IMG/VR virus record: IMGVR_UViG_3300020406_000011
Location: 1-36,198 of that record
Direction: 5' to 3' (one strand)
Source of the DNA: a virus
DNA length: 36,198 nt
Position numbers and translations under genes: made by a program. The notes under the pieces were generated by a model. The model saw only the letters and a program-made list of their open reading frames with translations. It made no database searches and had not been told where the DNA came from. Numbering within the stretch: position 1 is the first letter of the stretch; each line of letters starts with the position of its first letter. Positions 9,185 through 16,189 of this stretch are shown piece by piece.

Positions 9185-10730
9185 TATTTGTATACTTGGC
9201 GGTGGTTCATCTGGATGGATGACAGCTGCTGCTTTTGCTAAAGTATTTCCACATTATAAAATCAGATTGATAGAGGATCCAACTCAGAAACCTTTAAGTG
9301 TTGGAGAGTCTACTCTTGGTCATTTCAATCGTTACCTAGATTGTCTAGGTATAAAAGATAAAGATTGGATGAAAGATTGTAATGCCACATATAAACTATC
9401 AATTCAATTTACTAACTGGCAGAATAAGGGTGACGTATTTCAATATCCCTTTGGGGATTACGATTATACTAACGGTGACTTTGTAACATGGTATTATCTA
9501 CATCATACATTTCCTACCCTATTTCCTGATACAACATACTGTGAGTTCTATAACCCTGTTAGTTACCTAGCAAGTACAAATAAGATCGTAGACAACAATG
9601 ACTATGTACGTAATTTTAAAAGGCACTGGGATACATCATATCATTTTGATGCTACAAAATTTGGTGGTTGGTTACGAGATAATCTCTGTCAAACTGTAGA
9701 GCATACTAAAGCAAAAATTGTATCAACATTCTATGATGATAAGTGTAATGTCAAGGGAGTTGTAGATGAGTATGGTAATGACTATAAGGCAGATTATTTT
9801 ATAGACTGTACTGGATTTGGATCTCTGCTCCTAGAGAAGTCTATGGATCAAAGTTTTATAGAGTTCCCTAATCTACCAAATGATTCTGCTGTAGTCACAC
9901 ACGTACCATATAATGACAAACAGACAGAAATGAAAAACCAGACAGATGGTTATGCCATGGATAATGGTTGGTGTTGGACTATACCACTGTGGGAAAATAT
10001 TGGAAAGGGATATGTATATTCTAGTAAGTTTATTGATAAGTTTAAGGCAGAGGAAGAGTTTAGAAAACACCTAGATTTGAATTGCTTCACATCTAAGGAA
10101 TGGGATGGTAAAGTAGAACATATAAAATTTAGACATGGTAAGAGAAGACTAGGATGGTGTCAGAATGTTATTGGTATTGGTCTATCATATGGTTTCTTAG
10201 AACCATTAGAATCTACTGGTTTGTTTACTACACATGAGAACATACTTAGATTAGTAGATACGTTCCAACGTAGAGACGGACATATTACACAGATAGACAT
10301 AGATGGGTACAATCATGCTGTACACTATGAACTAGAAGCAATGAAAGAGTTTGTAGAAATGCACTACTATCTTTCTCCTAGAAATGATACAGAATATTGG
10401 AGACACTATAGTAACAAGTCACCACTATCTTATGAACACATGTTTGATAAGGTAGTTAGATCACCTCGTCTATATCAAGAGTTTATACATTGTTGGAACA
10501 TATCTAACGCACCTAAAGATATGGGTGGACTACCATATATCGCAGCAGGGTTAGGATATCATCCTATCACTAAGACTGACTATGACTATAAGATGGCAAC
10601 CGAACAGGTTTCAATAGCATATCTTCATGATGTTAAAGACAGACATTTCCATTATCGAAAATCTGTGCTAAAATACTTAAAGGATCAACCGTCACACTAC
10701 GAGTATTTGAGAGAAAGGATATATGTTTAA
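9177..10730 (+). CDS. Flavin-dependent halogenase, tryptophan halogenase family (copy B)
   Basis: This 517-residue second halogenase starts inside an 8-base overlap (ATGGTTAG) with copy A. It has GGGSSGW at residues 8-14, SVGEST, catalytic lysine K73 in ATYKLSIQF, the classical W265-C-W267-T-I-P270 motif, and FLEPLESTG with glutamate E345. It is clearly related to copy A but strongly diverged, so the duplication is old or the two were acquired separately. Copy B is closer to the canonical motif (Ile in WxWxIP; EPLEST rather than EPLESN). Active-site residues known to be needed for chlorination in PrnA are present in both, so both are probably active. They may act on different positions or substrates. 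Confidence 0.9.
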   Translation: MVSICILGGGSSGWMTAAAFAKVFPHYKIRLIEDPTQKPLSVGESTLGHFNRYLDCLGIKDKDWMKDCNATYKLSIQFTNWQNKGDVFQYPFGDYDYTNGDFVTWYYLHHTFPTLFPDTTYCEFYNPVSYLASTNKIVDNNDYVRNFKRHWDTSYHFDATKFGGWLRDNLCQTVEHTKAKIVSTFYDDKCNVKGVVDEYGNDYKADYFIDCTGFGSLLLEKSMDQSFIEFPNLPNDSAVVTHVPYNDKQTEMKNQTDGYAMDNGWCWTIPLWENIGKGYVYSSKFIDKFKAEEEFRKHLDLNCFTSKEWDGKVEHIKFRHGKRRLGWCQNVIGIGLSYGFLEPLESTGLFTTHENILRLVDTFQRRDGHITQIDIDGYNHAVHYELEAMKEFVEMHYYLSPRNDTEYWRHYSNKSPLSYEHMFDKVVRSPRLYQEFIHCWNISNAPKDMGGLPYIAAGLGYHPITKTDYDYKMATEQVSIAYLHDVKDRHFHYRKSVLKYLKDQPSHYEYLRERIYV

Positions 10731-11520
10731 AAAGAAAAAACCAAGAGCAAGATTTTTTAGTCTACATCCTGGCGTACATACTCTACATCCTATTACTAAA
10801 GCAGCAGAACTTGATAGGGATTGGGTTAGTAAAGAAAGAGATGATTATAAAGATAGATTAGGTAAGTGCCCTTTCAATAAAGTATTACAAGGAGAACAAC
10901 ATCAAGCTAATTCTATAGGTCGTTGTCCTGCTATAAATTCTATTATGAGGACAGGTTATATTGTGTATGCTCCTGCTGACTTTAAGGTTCATACAAATGG
11001 AGACAAACATACTATACTGTTCACTACCACTCCTTTTAATCCACCATCATCAGATTACGTTGTACTCCATGAGACAGATGTAACAAAATGGTTGATGGAT
11101 TCTAGTAAGGATACTACAATAGATCAAGTAGTAAAAATCAATACTACTTGGCGAGTACAGGCAGATGATGATGTCGTATTTCTCCAGACAAAAGTACCTT
11201 TCGTTAATGAAACTCGCTTCTCAGCAGTATCTGGTATTCTCGATCCACGTACTGCTTATGAAGTCAATGTCCAACTCTTCTGGCACGTGATGGAGGGTGA
11301 TGTAACAATTAAAGCAGGGACACCTCTCTGCTGTTATGTACCCATGTCACGTAGGATGTTAGAAGACTTAGACATGTCTATTGATGTAGCAACTCCTACA
11401 GATTATAGACTTGAAGAAGAGTTCATGTACACTGCGTACAATCAGTTTCCTGAGAATGTTAACACCACTCAGAGACAAATCAAAACTAATAAAATATTAA
11501 AGAAGTATTGGAATGGGTGA
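10723..11520 (+). CDS. Hypothetical protein, possibly DUF6065-like
   Basis: This 265-residue protein overlaps copy B by 8 bases (ATGTTTAA). It starts with a very basic stretch (MFKKKKPRARF). It has a CP-A-I motif in SIGRCPAINSIMRTGYIVYAP (pattern: CPAINSIMRTGYIVYAPADF) and later SGILDPRTAYEVNVQLFWHV followed by EGDVTIKAGTPLCCYVP. That layout, with CPA...GY/W...PADF and a beta strand ending in AGTPLCxYVP, reminds me of the DUF6065 family, members of which occur next to tryptophan halogenases; this assignment is from memory and uncertain. No catalytic motif is obvious; a beta-barrel or cupin-like fold is plausible. Its position fixed between halogenases and oxygenases suggests a partner protein. 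Confidence 0.55.
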   Translation: MFKKKKPRARFFSLHPGVHTLHPITKAAELDRDWVSKERDDYKDRLGKCPFNKVLQGEQHQANSIGRCPAINSIMRTGYIVYAPADFKVHTNGDKHTILFTTTPFNPPSSDYVVLHETDVTKWLMDSSKDTTIDQVVKINTTWRVQADDDVVFLQTKVPFVNETRFSAVSGILDPRTAYEVNVQLFWHVMEGDVTIKAGTPLCCYVPMSRRMLEDLDMSIDVATPTDYRLEEEFMYTAYNQFPENVNTTQRQIKTNKILKKYWNG

Positions 11521-12124
11521 CGTATCAATCCCTTTGTTTTCTGTCCCTGTAGTTAAGGGTAGAATAGTACCAGATGAGTATGCTGATGCTGCCACTGAGA
11601 CTGTGTTAAATCGTATCTTTCTTGATAGGAAGTTAGGTCAGTTTGAAGGTGAGTCAGGTTTATCTACAGGTCCTGATGAGATGAAAATACATGAAAAAGA
11701 AGAACTTAAGTGGTTAATGAAACCACTAGAATTTGCTGTCAAAGAATACTGGGTATACACTCTGGGATATAAGAAGATGGCAGATATTAAATGTAGAGAT
11801 GGTTGGGCAAACAAACACTTCGCAGGAGACACTACAGTAGAACATAGTCACAATGATGGATGGTGGGGTAGTTGTCAGATATCATGTGTATATTATTTTA
11901 GAAAACCAAAAGGATCTAGCAATATAAAATTCTGTAATCCAAATGATTATATCTTACGTAACCAACCTTATGCTATGATGAAGGGGATACATACTATAGC
12001 AAGTGAACTTCCTGCTGAACAATACGAGTATGTTCTTTTCCCATCATGGGTGAGACATAGAGTAGATCCTAGCACTGTAGGACCTCGTATAGCAATGTCA
12101 TTTAATTACTATGGATATGAGTAG
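11513..12124 (+). CDS. Putative Fe(II)/2OG-dependent oxygenase
   Basis: This 203-residue protein overlaps the previous gene by 8 bases (ATGGGTGA). The core reads TVEHSHNDGWWGSCQISCVYYF, containing H113-N-D115 as a possible HxD metal pair (H111 adjacent). Downstream FPSWVRHRVDPSTVGPRIAMSF supplies the distal H182 and the 2OG-anchoring R192. The spacing, strand pattern and [FP]SW-x-xH...R-x-x-x-SFN ending match the small phage 2OG-FeII oxygenase families. The substrate is unknown; these enzymes hydroxylate or otherwise oxidise proteins, nucleic acids or small molecules using O2 and 2-oxoglutarate. Which His is the true ligand cannot be decided from the sequence alone. Confidence 0.7.
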   Translation: MGDVSIPLFSVPVVKGRIVPDEYADAATETVLNRIFLDRKLGQFEGESGLSTGPDEMKIHEKEELKWLMKPLEFAVKEYWVYTLGYKKMADIKCRDGWANKHFAGDTTVEHSHNDGWWGSCQISCVYYFRKPKGSSNIKFCNPNDYILRNQPYAMMKGIHTIASELPAEQYEYVLFPSWVRHRVDPSTVGPRIAMSFNYYGYE

Positions 12125-12923
12125 ACTCCCTATATCTAAGAGGGTATATCAAGAGACAAAACCTATTTTCAAACCAGTGAGTGAGTGGTCATACACTTAC
12201 CACAGTAAGTATTGGATTGTCAGAGATATATTTAAAGAAGGTGGTCTAGATTTATTCAAGGACATCGCTAGTTCTTATCCTATTGTAGATGTTAACAATC
12301 ACGATGAGGACTTTGATCACAATCCTTTCATGGTACATCATCTACCATACTGGATCACACAACCTCTATGTGAGGCAGTGAGAGAATTTGTAATTAGAGA
12401 ACACTTTGGTCAAGGACCTGAAATGGAACTGATAGATGAACGTCTGTCAGAGTGGGGTAACGTATACTTTAAGGACGAGTGTCGTCCTCTAGTAAATTCA
12501 TATATCCCACACGTAGACTTTCCTGATGATGAGGGATGGATAGGAAACTTATGGTTAACAGAACATGAAGAAGGAAAAACAACAACAAACATCTATGACT
12601 ATAAAGGAGAGATTGACCAAGGACGGTACGATTTCCAACTCGATCCACGTCACCAACGGTACAAAGAGTGGCACAACTGGGTTGGTGACGGTAGAAACCA
12701 CGTCGACGGCTTCCAGAATTTTGATGGCAAAACTGCCTTCCACTGGGGATTCCGACAAGTAGGCAAGGCACCATGCGAACATGGCACTATGACAATTTAC
12801 AATGGCAACATACCACATTGCCCTTTTGTCGATGATAGTGTAGAATATAGATGGTCTCATTGCTTTGGTTTTAAATACAAATCATTAGCAAAGGTCTTTA
12901 AAGCACAAGAAGTTCCTGTTTAA
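12111..12923 (+). CDS. Putative Fe(II)/2OG-dependent oxygenase with HVD motif
   Basis: This 270-residue protein (263 if started at the in-frame ATG 12117, which gives the same 8-base ATGAGTAG overlap seen at neighbouring junctions) contains NSYIPHVDFPDDEGWIGNLW, with the HxD pair H134/D136 numbered from 12111. The distal His is H236 in GNIPHCPF, and R247 in VEYRWSHCFGF is a candidate 2OG-binding arginine. The middle (about 155-225) has a long, aromatic and His-rich insertion unlike the compact neighbours, and the DNA there is visibly richer in GC. It may belong to a DUF6445-like branch of the fold, but I am not certain. Confidence 0.65.
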   Translation: MDMSRLPISKRVYQETKPIFKPVSEWSYTYHSKYWIVRDIFKEGGLDLFKDIASSYPIVDVNNHDEDFDHNPFMVHHLPYWITQPLCEAVREFVIREHFGQGPEMELIDERLSEWGNVYFKDECRPLVNSYIPHVDFPDDEGWIGNLWLTEHEEGKTTTNIYDYKGEIDQGRYDFQLDPRHQRYKEWHNWVGDGRNHVDGFQNFDGKTAFHWGFRQVGKAPCEHGTMTIYNGNIPHCPFVDDSVEYRWSHCFGFKYKSLAKVFKAQEVPV

Positions 12924-13483
12924 TGTTTCTAGAAGAAATATTTCCTACCCCCATCTGGGGATTTGATCTTGATCTTGATGTAGACAGTATAAAATACTGG
13001 TGCTACGGATGTATGAAAGAGAATCCTGGCAGAGTTATATCTAACGTTGGTGGGTGGCAATCAGAAGATTATAGAGAGTTCGGTCAAACACCATTGACTG
13101 AACTTGTGTTGTATATTGTCAGAGAATCTCACAACATAGCAAAGGACATAGGTATACCTGAAGGTGATCGTTGGGTGGAGAATCTATGGGTCAATATCAA
13201 TCCAAAGTATTCTTACAATCAGGTACATGTACACCCAGAAGCAAGACTATCTGGTGTGTTCTATGTGTCAGCTCCTGAGAACTCAGGTAATATATGTTTT
13301 ACTAGATCTAATGGTTATTCTTTAGGAACGGTTGCTCCTAACTCTACTAGATACAGTAGTTGTGAATGGTGTTATCCACCAAAGAAAAACAGACTAATCA
13401 TATTTCCTGCTTGGCAGGAACATCACGTGAAAGCGAATCTATCTGATGAAGATAGAATATCAATATCATTCAATATAAGATGA
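12923..13483 (+). CDS. 2OG-Fe(II) oxygenase, 2OG-FeII_Oxy_5/TIGR02466-like
   Basis: This 186-residue protein overlaps the previous stop as TAATG. It shows the signature of the small phage oxygenase family: an N-terminal FPTPIW, then WVNINPKYSYNQVHVHPEA (H102, H104), LSGVFYV, and a C-terminal LIIFPAWQEHHVKANLSD with distal H167/H168 and R178 in DRISISFNIR. This arrangement matches the 2OG-FeII_Oxy_5 type often seen in marine T4-like phages and bacteria. The substrate is not predictable. It is the best-recognised oxygenase of the cassette and supports reading its less typical neighbours as the same fold. Confidence 0.85.
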   Translation: MFLEEIFPTPIWGFDLDLDVDSIKYWCYGCMKENPGRVISNVGGWQSEDYREFGQTPLTELVLYIVRESHNIAKDIGIPEGDRWVENLWVNINPKYSYNQVHVHPEARLSGVFYVSAPENSGNICFTRSNGYSLGTVAPNSTRYSSCEWCYPPKKNRLIIFPAWQEHHVKANLSDEDRISISFNIR

Positions 13484-14100
13484 GAGAGTTTAGAAACTTT
13501 TTACCCACCTCGTTAGCAAACGAGTTACATGATAAGATGACATCTAATGAGTTCCCTTGGTTCTGGTTAGATGATGTTACTGTATCTCCAGAGGAACGAT
13601 CAGAAGTTCCTGAGTTTTACAGGAGTCAACCTGGCATGCACCATACACCATATCGTGATGGTAACATGAGTACATGGTACGGTGACTTTAGTTTCTTCTT
13701 TCATTACATCGTTGATGTTATGAATCTAGATTACAAAGACTGGTATCTATCCAGACTAAGATGTGGATTAAACTTCCCTACATTCAGAGAAGAACATTTC
13801 CTACACAATCAACCACACGTTGACTTTCCTGAGTCATCAGGTGTTGATCATTACACATGCCTATACTACGTAAATAATTCCGATGGTCCGACAGTCGTAT
13901 TTGAAGAGAAAAAAGAATCGCCCAAGTATACGATTAAGTATAAATGCGATCCCGAAAAAAATAAGTTATTCGTTTTTGACGGTAAGCACTATCATGCTAG
14001 CTCATGTCCTCAACATCATGACGCACGGTTAGCAATAACTATCAACATTGTAAAACGTCAACCTATTCAGAATGTTAAGCCGTTTCTTCGCGTCGCGTAA
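13480..14100 (+). CDS. 2OG-Fe(II) oxygenase (HxD...H...R)
   Basis: This 206-residue protein starts in an ATGA overlap. The core LHNQPHVDFPESSGVDHYTC gives H113/D115. Then YYVNNSDGPTVVFEE is the usual jelly-roll strand pair, NKLFVFDGKHYHASSCP contains the distal His (H172, or H170), and R183 in DARLAITINI should bind 2-oxoglutarate. All four expected residues are present, so it is probably active. This C-terminal pattern (FDG-x-x-YHAS...R-x-x-x-x-INI) is shared by many phage oxygenases of prolyl-hydroxylase-like fold. Bases 13880-13980 use unusual CG-containing codons compared with the surroundings. Confidence 0.8.
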   Translation: MREFRNFLPTSLANELHDKMTSNEFPWFWLDDVTVSPEERSEVPEFYRSQPGMHHTPYRDGNMSTWYGDFSFFFHYIVDVMNLDYKDWYLSRLRCGLNFPTFREEHFLHNQPHVDFPESSGVDHYTCLYYVNNSDGPTVVFEEKKESPKYTIKYKCDPEKNKLFVFDGKHYHASSCPQHHDARLAITINIVKRQPIQNVKPFLRVA

Positions 14101-14764
14101 CCTATACTGCGATGATGGAGTGGTTCACATTCGCAATTTTTTAGACGACCCAACTCAATACCTATCATGGAAAAGTGTAGAGCATTGTCTTACACGTGAT
14201 GATATATTCTGGGAACTCATAGACAAGAAAGGACATAAGAAGAATCTTCAACAGTACAAACCATACTGGTCTCCTGTACCATGTCAGGATAAGAACACAA
14301 TATATGAACACATACAAAGCAAAGAAAGTTTTGTCATCACAGGTTACAGTAAAGTAAATAGAAAAGCAAATGACCTGTGTATAGAGATAGAGAGATCTCT
14401 AGATGTTAATGTAGATATACATGTGTATGGAGGAAAAGGTGAGGCACCTTCATTCAAGACACATTGTGATCACTTCTCTAATTTTATTATACAGTCTGTA
14501 GGAGAAACATATTGGAAAGTATATAAGAACAAGCAAACATCCTTACTTGCTTGTAGGAATGACAAACCATTAAACTATGATATAATGGATATTGAATGGG
14601 AGGGTATTTTAAAGCCTGGCGATCTCCTCTATATACCTGATAGAGCATACCATCAAGCTCTACCAGATAGACCTAGGTTGTCCATGAGTATTCCTTGTGT
14701 ACCAACTGTATTAAACCCTGAGTTTTATGACAGACGTAACTACAAAATACAAACCGATAATTAA
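14072..14764 (+). CDS. JmjC/cupin-like Fe(II)-dependent oxygenase
   Basis: This 230-residue protein overlaps the previous gene by 29 bases in another frame. It contains SFKTHCDHFSNFIIQSVGET with H131-C-D133 as the HxD pair, followed by YWKVYKN, and a distal H194 in GDLLYIPDRAYHQALP. The order HxDxxxxxxxQ...G-x-x-x-W-x-x-Y...L-x-P-G-D-x-L-Y-I-P-x-x-x-x-H is that of JmjC/ribosomal-oxygenase-like (cupin-type) proteins, distinct from the 2OG-FeII_Oxy neighbours. Known relatives hydroxylate ribosomal proteins or other proteins, which makes a protein substrate attractive, but this is inferred. Short for the family, it lacks an obvious C-terminal winged-helix domain. Confidence 0.75.
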   Translation: MLSRFFASRNLYCDDGVVHIRNFLDDPTQYLSWKSVEHCLTRDDIFWELIDKKGHKKNLQQYKPYWSPVPCQDKNTIYEHIQSKESFVITGYSKVNRKANDLCIEIERSLDVNVDIHVYGGKGEAPSFKTHCDHFSNFIIQSVGETYWKVYKNKQTSLLACRNDKPLNYDIMDIEWEGILKPGDLLYIPDRAYHQALPDRPRLSMSIPCVPTVLNPEFYDRRNYKIQTDN

Positions 14765-15344
14765 AGTTGTTAAGAACTGCGTTCCTATTCCATTAGTCGA
14801 TTACTTGTACACAGAGTTCAGACTGATGAGGGATGCCCTACTTGCCATGGGAAGCAATGAGGGTTATAATGACCCTACAGTTCCTAACACTTTCTCTTGG
14901 TATTCACCCCTGTGCTTTGAAGCATTGGGTCTACATTTGAAACCTCAAGTGGAAAAAATACTGAAGACAAGTGTCGAACCAACCTACTCTTATGGACGCA
15001 TATATACTGAAGGAAGTGAACTCGTCAGGCATACTGACAGACGTTCCTCAGAGATAGCAGTCAATCTGTCTATTGCTCGTGACATCAAGTGGGATCTAAA
15101 TTTTTTATGGGAGGAGCAAACTCTACATATTGACTTAGAACCAGGTGATGTGGTAATATACAGTGGATCAATTCCACACTGGAGAGAGAAGTATACAGGC
15201 AAAGAGCATATCAATGCTTTCATGCAGTATGTCTATGCTGATGGTCTACATAAAGATTTAAAGTATGACACACGTCCTTACCTCGCCACACCTTTTGCTC
15301 TCGCACAGCAAGATATACAAGATGAAGTAAAAAATTATGTCTGA
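14727..15344 (+). CDS. 2OG-Fe(II) oxygenase, prolyl-4-hydroxylase-like
   Basis: This 205-residue protein overlaps the JmjC-like gene by 38 bases. TYSYGRIYTEGSELVRHTDR contains H102-T-D104, preceded by the usual Y-x-x-G-x-x-x-x-x-H pattern. Strand residues EIAVNLSI and LDLEPGDVVIYSGSIPHWRE (read as LEPGDVVIYSG...PHWRE) give the distal H151. A lysine or arginine shortly after (K156 or nearby) could anchor 2OG, as in prolyl 4-hydroxylases. It is the last oxygenase of the cassette and ends in an 8-base overlap with the next gene. Substrate unknown; prolyl hydroxylation of a protein is one possibility. Confidence 0.75.
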   Translation: MTDVTTKYKPIIKVVKNCVPIPLVDYLYTEFRLMRDALLAMGSNEGYNDPTVPNTFSWYSPLCFEALGLHLKPQVEKILKTSVEPTYSYGRIYTEGSELVRHTDRRSSEIAVNLSIARDIKWDLNFLWEEQTLHIDLEPGDVVIYSGSIPHWREKYTGKEHINAFMQYVYADGLHKDLKYDTRPYLATPFALAQQDIQDEVKNYV

Positions 15345-15642
15345 CGCACCAGAAACAGCAGGAATGGGTACCATTGAGAATGCTCCAAAAGAATGGACAT
15401 TTGATATGGTATGGGAAGACTTCGTTGCTCAGTTAACTGCAGCACGAGAAGAAGTTAGAGAGAAGGAGGAGGAGTTAGATAAGAACTCTAGTCTCATGAC
15501 TCGTATTGATCTAACTGATCTTAATGACGCTCGCACTAAAGTGAACCGTCTAGAAGGTGCTTGTGAAGCACTTGATATTATACGCACCACCGTCCTAGGT
15601 GTCGAATCTAAAATCCAACGTACTGAGGAAACTACAGCATGA
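15337..15642 (+). CDS. Small coiled-coil protein
   Basis: This 101-residue protein overlaps the oxygenase by 8 bases (ATGTCTGA). A short N-terminus (SDAPETAGMGTIENAPKEW) precedes a highly charged heptad-like helix (about residues 35-65, with REEVREKEEELDKNSSL) and a second helix to the end. There are no catalytic motifs or membrane segments. Cyanophage genomes often carry such small helical proteins between fibre and neck genes; I do not recognise a function. The pairing with the next, also helical, gene suggests they interact. Confidence 0.6.
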   Translation: MSDAPETAGMGTIENAPKEWTFDMVWEDFVAQLTAAREEVREKEEELDKNSSLMTRIDLTDLNDARTKVNRLEGACEALDIIRTTVLGVESKIQRTEETTA

Positions 15643-15839
15643 CCATTGAAGAAATGATTACAGACTTTACTGAGCAACAGAGTAAGGTAAAAGCAGAAGT
15701 GGCAGAAATAAAAGATGCCCTTAAAACAAGAGAAGACCAACTACTGCGTCTACAAGGAGCAATAGAAGGTCTTAGATTAGCAACGCAGGACAAAGGAGAG
15801 GAAGCAGAAGCAGCTCCTAAACCCGCTAAGGTTAAATAA
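15639..15839 (+). CDS. Small coiled-coil protein
   Basis: This 66-residue protein starts in an ATGA overlap with the previous gene. One long charged helix (about residues 1-50, VKAEVAEIKDALKTREDQLL) is followed by an acidic, Ala/Pro/Lys-rich tail ending APKPAKVK. It stops one base before the stop codon of the minus-strand gene, so the two converge without a gap. Function unknown. Confidence 0.55.
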   Translation: MTIEEMITDFTEQQSKVKAEVAEIKDALKTREDQLLRLQGAIEGLRLATQDKGEEAEAAPKPAKVK

Positions 15840-16127
15840 TTAGTCTACAAATTTAAGGAACTTACTTGATATCAAGTCATGTTTCTCATCAAACTCTAAA
15901 CGTCTACGGGCATGGGTCTTATCTCCTTCAACAATGAGATAGTACCTTTTACCGTAGATGTTTTTTGTTATGCCTATAGCAACGATAGGTCTATCGTCAT
16001 ATTTGTCGCCAACGTCAAATGGAATAGTTTCTGAAGTACCATTGAAGGGCAGCTCGGTTCTACTCCAGAGGTGTTCTCTGAGTCTATATTCACCTGTTGG
16101 TGCTTCTCTGTCTCTAAGTCCAGCCAT
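15840..16127 (-). CDS. Small hypothetical protein, only minus-strand gene
   Basis: This 95-residue protein begins MAGLRDREAPTGEYRLREHL, with the ATG at 16127 reading leftwards. It has a beta-rich centre (RPIVAIGITKNIYGKRYYLI) and a basic C-terminal half (THARRRLEFDE). Composition is protein-like, and no competing frame on the + strand is convincing. Its stop abuts the end of the coiled-coil gene and its start lies 42 bases from the divergent giant gene. A possible sigma70-type promoter (TTTACT, 18-base spacer, TATAGT, reading left at 16189-16160) sits upstream. The opposite direction hints at earlier or separate expression. Function unknown. Confidence 0.65.
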   Translation of the reverse strand: MAGLRDREAPTGEYRLREHLWSRTELPFNGTSETIPFDVGDKYDDRPIVAIGITKNIYGKRYYLIVEGDKTHARRRLEFDEKHDLISSKFLKFVD

Positions 16128-16133
16128 GAGTTC

Positions 16134-16141
16134 TATAAATA
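16134..16141 (+). promoter_or_regulatory. Putative T4-type late promoter box
   Basis: TATAAATA, an exact late-promoter consensus, lies in the 42-base divergent gap, 28 bases before the ATG of the giant protease-containing gene at 16170. It is the best-placed late promoter in the window because it is not inside a coding region. Confidence 0.65.
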
Positions 16142-16159
16142 CAAAAGAGGATAATACTG

Positions 16160-16189
16160 ACTATAATCAATGGCAACCCTTTTAGTAAA
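16160..16189 (-). promoter_or_regulatory. Possible sigma70-like promoter for minus-strand gene
   Basis: Read leftwards, TTTACT (16189-16184) and TATAGT (16165-16160) are separated by 18 bases, and the start would fall about 25 bases before the minus-strand ATG. The match is partial and the -35 part lies inside the divergent gene, so this is only a candidate. Confidence 0.25.

Noticed and set aside
12410-12860. Several overlapping minus-strand frames within an oxygenase gene
   Set aside because: They are low-complexity antisense frames; the + frame carries the HxD and distal His in order. The long open antisense reflects local composition.
14072-14100. Frameshift between two oxygenase genes, suggested by a 29-base overlap
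   Set aside because: Both proteins have complete and different metal motifs and natural ends, so this is an ordinary overlap.
15958-16185. 75-codon + strand frame over the minus-strand gene
   Set aside because: It has a less protein-like composition, and the minus frame has a clean start, a flush stop and better charge pattern.
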